Source: a bacterium
GTDB lineage: Bacteria > Patescibacteriota > Patescibacteriia > Patescibacteriales > Patescibacteriaceae
DNA: 8,817 nucleotides
Assembly: GCA_021818075.1 (NCBI GenBank)
Contig: JAKAFD010000031.1
Location: 1 to 8,817 of the forward strand
Direction: 5' to 3'
The notes beneath the pieces were generated by a model. That model was not told the DNA's origin, searched no databases, and saw only the letters and a list, made by a program, of their open reading frames with translations. The position numbers and the translations under genes were made by a program. This document shows, piece by piece, positions 4,225 through 8,817 of this stretch; positions within the stretch are counted from its first letter, which is position 1, and the number at the start of each line of letters is the position of its first letter.

Positions 4225-5661
4225 ATGAATTTTTTTAAATCAAAACGGGCCTTACCGCTTATTATTTTTGTTTTATTAGCCATACCGCTGACAATTATAA
4301 GCGTTTTTTTAAGCCGTCAGCCGCAACGGCCGGTGGTGGAAAAAGCGGTGGCGGGCGATGTGGTTTATGCGCCGGCTAAAGTTTGCCCGGCTGATTTTGG
4401 CCGCGACCTTAAATTAGGCGTTATTGGCGATGATGTTAAGGCCTTACAACGGTATTTAAATAATAATGGTTTTGCTTTAGCCGATAACGGTGTTGGCTCT
4501 AAAGGCAGAGAAACGATTTTTTTTGGTTCTTTGACCAGACAGGCCTTGGCCAGGTTTCAGGTGGCCAAGGGCATTGCAGCCGACTTGGGTGATTTTGATA
4601 TTTATACCAGAGATTATTTAGGCTGTGTAATTAACAGGCAGCCGGCTAATGAAACAGCCAGTAATCCCGCCGATAATTCAAAACCGGCAGAAGTGGCAAC
4701 TGGCCATTATACTGTCGGCGGCCGCATAACTGGTTTGGACGGCACGATTGTTTTACAAAATAACAACCAAGACGAGCTAACCATTAAGCCGAGCGATAGC
4801 AGTGTTTTTATTTTTCCCACCGCTTTAAGTGACGGTCAAGCTTATGCCGTAACCATAAAAACTAAACCGGCCGGGCATGATTGTTATGTTAACCGTGGTA
4901 CGGGAATAATTACCGGGGCTAATGTCGGTAATGTGGAAATAAATTGCGGCCGAGCTTTATCTCATAATCCGTTTATTTTTACTCCCGGTACCGGCGGTAC
5001 GGTTAGCTACACTCTAACTTACACTGCCGGCGCCAACGGTTCCTTAACGGGCACTACCCCCCAAACAGTCAATTCCGGCGCCAACGGTTCGGCGGTTACG
5101 GCCGTCGCCGATACCCATTACCACTTTGTTAATTGGAGTGACGGCTCCACCGCCAATCCTCGCACTGACACCAGCGTGGCGGCCAATAAAACAGTCACGG
5201 CTAATTTTGCCATAGACACTTATACTTTAACTTATGCCGCCGGCGTTAATGGTTCGCTAACCGGGTCTGCTTCCCAGACAGTTAATTATGGCGCCAGCGG
5301 TTCAGCGGTAACGGCCGTGGCTGACGCGCATTACCATTTTGTTAACTGGAGCGACGGTTCCACCGCTAATCCCAGAACCGACACCAGCGTGGCTGCCGAC
5401 AAATCAGTGACGGCCAATTTTACCATTGATACCTTTACCATTACCGCTTCGGCCGGCACCGGCGGCACTATTGATCCGGCAGGCGTGACCACTAAAGATT
5501 ATGGCACGAGCCAGACATATACCTTCACTCCTGATATGAATTACAGCGTGCAGGACATTTTTATCGATTCGGTTTCGGTCGGATCAGGCGGCGGTTATGA
5601 GTTTACTAATATAGACGCTAATCACACCATTGAAGTTACCTTTTTTATGGGTGCGCAATAA
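4225..5661 (+). CDS. exported surface protein: peptidoglycan-binding-like domain plus InlB-B-like repeats
   Basis: A 478-aa protein. The N-terminus is a positively charged stub and a single hydrophobic helix (9-30) without a clear cleavage site, so it is either a signal anchor or a signal peptide. Residues 54-134 look like a PG_binding_1-type domain (LGVIGDDVKALQRYLNNNGF, then GSLTRQALARFQVAKGI, then YTRDYLGC), with C54 and C134 placed to form a disulfide. A linker rich in N, P, A and S (136-158) follows. Residues 160-242 are a beta-rich domain with the GRITGLDGTIVLQNN motif and cysteines 220 and 241. Three tandem repeats of about 71 aa start near 262, 333 and 404; the first two are nearly identical (HYHFVNWSDGSTANPRTDTS in both) and the third is divergent. 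They resemble the divergent InlB B-repeat. It probably sits in the envelope and reaches outward for adhesion or wall contact. No sortase motif is seen. An acag-gt before the ATG is too close to count as a Shine-Dalgarno. Confidence 0.85.
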   Translation: MNFFKSKRALPLIIFVLLAIPLTIISVFLSRQPQRPVVEKAVAGDVVYAPAKVCPADFGRDLKLGVIGDDVKALQRYLNNNGFALADNGVGSKGRETIFFGSLTRQALARFQVAKGIAADLGDFDIYTRDYLGCVINRQPANETASNPADNSKPAEVATGHYTVGGRITGLDGTIVLQNNNQDELTIKPSDSSVFIFPTALSDGQAYAVTIKTKPAGHDCYVNRGTGIITGANVGNVEINCGRALSHNPFIFTPGTGGTVSYTLTYTAGANGSLTGTTPQTVNSGANGSAVTAVADTHYHFVNWSDGSTANPRTDTSVAANKTVTANFAIDTYTLTYAAGVNGSLTGSASQTVNYGASGSAVTAVADAHYHFVNWSDGSTANPRTDTSVAADKSVTANFTIDTFTITASAGTGGTIDPAGVTTKDYGTSQTYTFTPDMNYSVQDIFIDSVSVGSGGGYEFTNIDANHTIEVTFFMGAQ

Positions 5662-5670
5662 AATTTTTTA

Positions 5671-5704
5671 AAAAAAGAGCCCCAGTCAGACCGGGGCTCT
5701 TTTA
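5671..5704. terminator. bidirectional terminator between convergent genes
   Basis: AAAAGAGCCCC (5673-5683) and GGGGCTCTTTT (5693-5703) form an 11-bp stem, and the apical agtcagacc can pair further (GTC with GAC). A-runs on the left and T-runs on the right serve both the plus-strand surface protein gene and the minus-strand uppP. Confidence 0.93.
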
Positions 5705-5715
5705 GTTTATGTTTT

Positions 5716-6492
5716 TTAAACCAGTAGCGCCAAGACTAAGAGGCCAATGATGATGCGGTAAACGCCGAAAATGACAAAATTATGTTTGCCGACAAATTTA
5801 ACAAAACCTTTAATGACAGCGGCCGCCACAATGAAGGCGGTGATAAAACCCGCTAACCATAATTCAATTTGTCCGCCGCTGAAACTGCCGGCATTTTTTA
5901 TTAAATCCAAACCAGTGGCCGCCAGCATAGTTGGTACGGCCAGCAAGAAAGAAAAGGCCACGATGGTTTGGCGGTTAATTTTTAAAGATAAGCCGCCTAA
6001 AATGGTAGCGGCGGCGCGCGAGACGCCAGGCACAAAAGCCAGGCACTGGGCTAAACCAATCAGTATCGCTTGTTTATAGGTGATGGCTGAAAAATCAACG
6101 GCTTGTTCGGTGATGTCGCGTTTTTTTATTGCCAGTTCAAAAATAATGATTAGAATGCCACCGATAAGAAGCGCCCAAGCTATGAGCGGCAAGTCGTCCA
6201 ATAAATAAGTTTTAATTATTTTATAAAATAATAAGCCTAAAACGGCAGTCGGCAAAAAAGCGGCCAATAATTTGCCCCACAACTCTTTGTCGGTCGTGAG
6301 ACGGCGCCAGTAAAGCGCTACCACAGCCAAAATCGCGCCCAGTTGGATGGAAATGGCGAAAGTCTTGGCGAAGTCGGAAGCGGCCAGACCGAGTAATTTT
6401 TCGCTGATGAGCAGATGGGCGGTAGAGGAGACCGGCAAAAATTCGGTCAAGCCTTCCACGGCGCCTAAGATGATAGCGGATAAAAAATTCAT
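5716..6492 (-). CDS. uppP: undecaprenyl-diphosphatase (UppP/BacA)
   Basis: A 258-aa integral membrane protein of normal family length. It removes a phosphate from undecaprenyl diphosphate at the outer face of the membrane, recycling the lipid carrier for peptidoglycan and glycan synthesis. Both catalytic motifs are intact: EGLTEFLPVSSTAHL (13-27), with the two glutamates, the serines and the histidine, and PGVSRAAAT (155-163) with the arginine. About seven to eight hydrophobic segments cover the rest. The ATG at 6492 fits the family start (MNFLSAIILGAVEG). No Shine-Dalgarno precedes it (gtaaaaattt). A REP-like inverted pair separates it from the divergent transporter gene. Loss of UppP typically raises bacitracin sensitivity, but resistance is not its main role. 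Confidence 0.97.
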   Translation of the reverse strand: MNFLSAIILGAVEGLTEFLPVSSTAHLLISEKLLGLAASDFAKTFAISIQLGAILAVVALYWRRLTTDKELWGKLLAAFLPTAVLGLLFYKIIKTYLLDDLPLIAWALLIGGILIIIFELAIKKRDITEQAVDFSAITYKQAILIGLAQCLAFVPGVSRAAATILGGLSLKINRQTIVAFSFLLAVPTMLAATGLDLIKNAGSFSGGQIELWLAGFITAFIVAAAVIKGFVKFVGKHNFVIFGVYRIIIGLLVLALLV

Positions 6493-6501
6493 AAATTTTT
6501 A

Positions 6502-6577
6502 CGTCATTCCTGCGTAAGCAGGAATCTCGGAATTAAAATAACAAAACACTTAGATTCCCGCCTTCGCGGGAATGACG
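6502..6577. repeat. REP/BIME-like inverted pair of palindromes
   Basis: Two hairpin units lie in opposite orientation. The left unit is ATTCCTGC-gtaa-GCAGGAAT at 6506-6525; the right unit is ATTCCCGC-cttc-GCGGGAAT at 6554-6573. Including flanks, the unit cgtcattcc...ggaatct reads from 6502 rightwards and, on the minus strand, from 6577 leftwards, with an AT-rich spacer of about 22 bases between. The right unit fits the ATTCCC-N8-GGGAAT pattern known from dRS3 repeats of Neisseria and from REP-like elements elsewhere. It fills most of the uppP/transporter promoter region. Confidence 0.85.
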
Positions 6578-6586
6578 ATTTTATTG

Positions 6587-6592
6587 TATAAT
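6587..6592 (+). promoter_or_regulatory. -10 box giving a leaderless transporter message
   Basis: A perfect TATAAT whose seventh downstream base is the A of the ATG at 6599. No clear -35 is visible; the region about 17 bases upstream is the REP-like hairpin. The position argues for a leaderless transcript and against a start codon upstream at 6572, which would lie before this promoter and inside the repeat. Confidence 0.55.
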
Positions 6593-6598
6593 AATTCT

Positions 6599-8008
6599 AT
6601 GGCAAAAAATTTGAATAAGCAAATCAAAACATTTCCCCCGGCTATTTCTCTAGTTAAGATGCTGGGGCCGAGTTTTGTGCTGTTGGCGCTCGGTTTAGGT
6701 TCTGGTGAATTGATTTTATGGCCCTATTTGGTTTCTAATTACGGTTTGGGTATCGCTTGGGGTGCGGCTTTAGGCATTACTTTCCAATATTTTATGAATA
6801 TGGAAATTGAGCGCTATGCCCTGCTCAAAGGCGAGAGTGTGTTTGTCGGTTTGGCCAAGCTGTGGCGCGCTACGCCGTGGTGGTTTATCATCTCCACTTT
6901 TATTGGTTTCGCTTTGCCCGGCATTATTGCCGCCAGCGCCCAGGTACTGGCCTACGGTTTGGGCTTAAACGATTTCAAGTGGCTGGCGGCCGGCTTGCTG
7001 ATCGCCATCGGTTTAACTTTATCTTTCGGCAAAACGGTTTATGCCTCGCTGGAAAGAATTAATAAGCTGATTATTTTTATTGGCGTGCCGTTAATTTTTA
7101 TTTTAACTTTATTTTTAGCTAAGTCAGCCGATGTCGCTGCTCTAGCCAAAGGTTTAATCGGACGAGGCGAAGGGTTTTTCGGTTTGCCGGCCGGAATCAG
7201 CCTGGCTACTTTTCTGGCGGCTTTTGCTTATGCCGGCGCTGGCGGCAATCTTAATTTGTCGCAATCAATTTATGCCAAAGAAAAGGGCTATGGCATGGGC
7301 AAATATTCTCAAAAAATCGCCGGTTTATTTCACCTAAAAAGAGGCCACGAGGCCATTAAATTAACCGGCGAGACTTTCGCCTTGACGGATAAAAACCTCA
7401 GCCGTTTCCGCCATTGGTGGCGGCTGGTCAACGCCGAAAATCTGTTAGTCTTTTGGTTCGGCGGCTTATTGTCTATGTGCTTATTAATGCTCTTATCTTA
7501 TATCACGGCCTATAATCAAGGCGGCAATATGCAAGATTTCAGTTTCGTGGTTCGGGAAGCGGTCTTTATCGGTCGCGCCTTAACGCCTTGGCTGGGAACG
7601 GTTTTTTTATTTGTTATTGGTTTAATTTTATTTCAGGCGCAGCTGGGAATTATGGATTCCACTTCGCGGATTATGGCGGAAAATTTGGCTTTGCGGCAAA
7701 TGGCTTGGGCTAAAGTTAAAACCATAAATTTATCCAGAATTTATTATTGTTTTGTCTGGGCGCAAATCGTGTTTGGCATCATTTTATTTTCTTTTAATAT
7801 TTACGAGCCGAAAACTTTAATTGTTATCGGTGCCGTTATTAACGCCGTGGCTATGTTTGTTCACATCGGTTTGGTTAACCGGCTGAATGCTTTGGTTTTA
7901 GCTAAACCATTTCGCCCCGCTTATTGGCGGCGGGCGATAATGTTTTTAATTTTCGTGTTTTTCGGTATTTTTAGCGCTATTACTTTGGTTGATAAATTTT
8001 TTCGTTAG
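6599..8008 (+). CDS. divergent Nramp-like transporter lacking the canonical metal motifs
   Basis: A 469-aa membrane protein with about 11 hydrophobic segments, arranged like Nramp/APC-fold carriers. It starts with a GPSFVLLALGLGSGELILWPYL helix (23-44) in the place of Nramp TM1 and has an unwound-helix-like AYAGAGGNLNLSQS segment (210-223) in the place of TM6. In classical Nramp these carry DPGN and MPH, which bind Mn/Fe. Here they read GSGE (34-37) and AGGN (214-217), so the usual metal ligands Asp and Met are missing. A charged cytoplasmic insertion of about 55 residues (225-280) follows, and QAQLGIMDSTSRIMAENL (346-363) is another strong block. The start at 6599 is preferred over an in-frame ATG nine codons upstream, which lies within a repeat and before the -10 box. 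The substrate is unknown; divalent metals, other cations or a small organic solute are all possible. Confidence 0.7.
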   Translation: MAKNLNKQIKTFPPAISLVKMLGPSFVLLALGLGSGELILWPYLVSNYGLGIAWGAALGITFQYFMNMEIERYALLKGESVFVGLAKLWRATPWWFIISTFIGFALPGIIAASAQVLAYGLGLNDFKWLAAGLLIAIGLTLSFGKTVYASLERINKLIIFIGVPLIFILTLFLAKSADVAALAKGLIGRGEGFFGLPAGISLATFLAAFAYAGAGGNLNLSQSIYAKEKGYGMGKYSQKIAGLFHLKRGHEAIKLTGETFALTDKNLSRFRHWWRLVNAENLLVFWFGGLLSMCLLMLLSYITAYNQGGNMQDFSFVVREAVFIGRALTPWLGTVFLFVIGLILFQAQLGIMDSTSRIMAENLALRQMAWAKVKTINLSRIYYCFVWAQIVFGIILFSFNIYEPKTLIVIGAVINAVAMFVHIGLVNRLNALVLAKPFRPAYWRRAIMFLIFVFFGIFSAITLVDKFFR

Positions 8009-8022
8009 ATCTATAATTCCAG

Positions 8023-8048
8023 CCGTCCTGCAGCGGGGCGGTTTTTTT
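8023..8048 (+). terminator. intrinsic terminator of the transporter gene
   Basis: CCGTCC (8023-8028) pairs with GGGCGG (8036-8041), with one T-G pair and a 7-base loop, followed by seven T (8042-8048). It lies 14 bases after the stop codon. Confidence 0.88.
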
Positions 8049-8050
8049 GT

Positions 8051-8079
8051 TTGACAGGTCGCCAGCGGCCTGCTAATAT
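8051..8079 (+). promoter_or_regulatory. strong promoter upstream of gdhA
   Basis: TTGACA (8051-8056), a 17-base spacer and TAATAT (8074-8079), with a TGC extension directly before the -10. The start is expected near 8086, giving a leader of about 130 bases before gdhA. The spacer contains an imperfect dyad, GGTCGC-ca-GCGGCC (8057-8070). Confidence 0.78.
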
Positions 8080-8097
8080 ACCCCCTGGGGGTGTATA
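8077..8097. promoter_or_regulatory. CsoR/RcnR-type operator-like palindrome
   Basis: TATA-C5-T-G5-TG-TATA: a G/C tract flanked by AT-rich inverted ends, the architecture of operators bound by the CsoR/RcnR/FrmR family of metal-, formaldehyde- or sulfur-sensing repressors. It overlaps the -10 box and the expected transcription start, the right place for repression. No such regulator is encoded in the window. Confidence 0.5.
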
Positions 8098-8106
8098 AAA
8101 GGAGTG

Positions 8107-8155
8107 GATCCCGAATCGCGCTCTTTGCCTGCGGCAAAATCGCTTGTTCGGGATG
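8107..8155. repeat. palindromic element in the gdhA leader
   Basis: ATCCCGAA (8108-8115) and TTCGGGAT (8147-8154) are the outer arms, and TTTGCC (8124-8129) and GGCAAA (8133-8138) the inner arms around a tgc loop. The intervening cgcgctc/atcgcttg parts pair only partly. Its right end (gggatgac) recalls the ends of the REP-like units at 6502-6577. It lies just behind an AAAAGGAG (8097-8104) that has no matching gene. Confidence 0.75.
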
Positions 8156-8180
8156 ACGACTCACACGCCGTCAATTTTTA

Positions 8181-8207
8181 AGTAAGGTGTCGCTACGCGA
8201 CTTTTAA
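8181..8207. other. hairpin shortly before the gdhA start
   Basis: GTCGC (8189-8193) and GCGAC (8197-8201) form a perfect stem with a tac loop, flanked by ttaagtaag and cttttaag that extend the symmetry loosely. It ends about 10-15 bases before the ATG, close enough to affect initiation. The four T after it are too few for a confident terminator. Confidence 0.5.
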
Positions 8208-8216
8208 GTTTATTAT

Positions 8217-8817
8217 ATGACACAAGATCCATTTACTAATGCTTTGGAGCAGTTGGCGCAAGTTAAAGATTTAATCAAACTGGACGAAGCTGTTTATAAA
8301 AAACTGCAAGAGCCTAAGCGCTGGCTGGAGGCGGATATTGCCGTTACCATGGACAATGGGCAAGCCAAAACCTTTAAGGCTTATCGCAGCCAGTTCAATG
8401 ACGCGCGCGGGCCGTTTAAGGGTGGCATTCGCTTTCATCCGAATGTTAGCGCCAGCGAAGTTAAGGCTTTAAGTGCTTGGATGACTTGGAAAACCGCCGC
8501 CGTTAATCTGCCTTTGGGCGGCGGCAAGGGCGGCATCATCGTTGACCCTAAAATTTTATCGGTGCGGGAATTGGAAACTTTATCGCGGGGTTATATTAGG
8601 GCTTTTTATAAATTTTTAGGCCCGACTATTGATGTGCCGGCTCCGGATGTCTACACTACGCCGCAAATTATGGCTTGGATGCTGGATGAATATGAAAAGC
8701 TGGTCGGCTATCACGCGCCCGGCATGATTACCGGCAAACCCTTGAGCTTGGGCGGCAGTGCCGGCCGCGGTGAAGCCACGGCGCGGGGCGGAGTTTATGT
8801 TTTAACCGAGGCTAGAT
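8217..8817 (+). CDS. gdhA: glutamate dehydrogenase, N-terminal 200 residues (cut by window edge)
   Basis: An open frame from ATG 8217 to the end of the window, 200 codons. It matches the Glu/Leu/Phe/Val dehydrogenase family: GPFKGGIRFHP (65-75), AWMTWKTAAVNLPLGGGKGG (87-106), PAPDVYTTPQIMAWM (141-155) and TGKPLSLGGSAGRGEATARGG (172-192), the latter leading into the NAD(P)-binding domain. Lysines 68, 92 and 104 and Asp144 have the same spacing (24, 12, 40) as the substrate-binding and catalytic residues K89, K113, K125 and D165 of the Clostridium symbiosum enzyme, so the active site is complete. The enzyme interconverts glutamate and 2-oxoglutarate plus ammonium. Cofactor preference cannot be judged because the nucleotide-binding fold is missing. 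The usual ATGRG is ATARG here. There is no Shine-Dalgarno (gtttattat before the ATG), and the leader holds an operator-like site and two hairpins. Confidence 0.95.
   Translation, partial: MTQDPFTNALEQLAQVKDLIKLDEAVYKKLQEPKRWLEADIAVTMDNGQAKTFKAYRSQFNDARGPFKGGIRFHPNVSASEVKALSAWMTWKTAAVNLPLGGGKGGIIVDPKILSVRELETLSRGYIRAFYKFLGPTIDVPAPDVYTTPQIMAWMLDEYEKLVGYHAPGMITGKPLSLGGSAGRGEATARGGVYVLTEAR

Noticed and set aside
5771..6079. A 102-aa plus-strand frame inside uppP
   Set aside because: Antisense shadow of a clearly conserved enzyme.
7946..8164. A 72-aa minus-strand frame across the transporter end and the gdhA leader
   Set aside because: It overlaps the transporter 3' end, its terminator, the promoter and the palindrome; the peptide is proline/serine/arginine noise.
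1..8817. Alternative genetic code with UGA as glycine (as in Gracilibacteria/Absconditabacteria)
   Set aside because: Real genes read through in the standard code, use ordinary GGN glycine codons and end in TAA/TAG; there is no in-frame TGA to explain.

Overview
The window reads as a piece of a small-genome bacterium, most likely a member of the Patescibacteria/CPR. This rests on gene content and style, not on a database match: an rpmF-nusB-rnc block, several tiny conserved-looking membrane proteins, a DUF378 protein, a Wzy_C-type polymerase/ligase, almost no Shine-Dalgarno sequences, and intergenic DNA full of palindromic elements. All recognised genes end in TAA or TAG and the reading frames are intact in the standard code, so there is no sign of UGA recoding.

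Layout. Positions 1-1011 (minus strand) hold ribosomal protein L32 (rpmF), the antitermination/rRNA factor NusB, and the first 26 codons of RNase III (rnc). This is an RNA/ribosome biogenesis block driven by a good promoter at 1050-1079 and interrupted between nusB and rnc by a 177-bp imperfect palindrome. Positions 1206-2603 (plus) encode a polytopic O-antigen ligase/polymerase-like protein. Positions 2650-3617 carry three small membrane proteins of 102, 58 and 68 aa around a tRNA-Ser(CGA). The first and third are each preceded by the same 59-bp palindromic repeat, which ends exactly at the start codon. Positions 3732-4114 hold a tRNA-Asp(GTC) with its own promoter, a terminator-like hairpin in its leader, a strong terminator behind it, and a GC-rich segment closed by a 20-bp copy of the tRNA 3' end.

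Positions 4225-5661 encode an exported, membrane-anchored protein with a peptidoglycan-binding-like domain, a beta-sandwich-like domain and three InlB-B-like repeats. It converges on undecaprenyl-diphosphatase (uppP, 5716-6492, minus) across a shared bidirectional terminator. Diverging from uppP is an Nramp-like transporter (6599-8008) whose two metal-binding motifs are replaced. After its terminator comes a strong promoter overlapped by a CsoR/RcnR-type G/C-tract operator-like palindrome, then a leader holding another palindromic element, then glutamate dehydrogenase (gdhA, cut by the window end).

How the genes fit: uppP (lipid carrier recycling), the Wzy-like protein (polymerisation or transfer of lipid-linked glycans) and the peptidoglycan-binding surface protein all belong to the cell envelope. 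rpmF, nusB, rnc and the two tRNAs belong to translation. gdhA and the Nramp-like carrier belong to nitrogen metabolism and transport. The most unusual content is non-coding: at least seven palindromic elements, two of them acting as near-identical 5' regions of small membrane protein genes, a tRNA-3'-end duplication, and promoters that imply leaderless messages.
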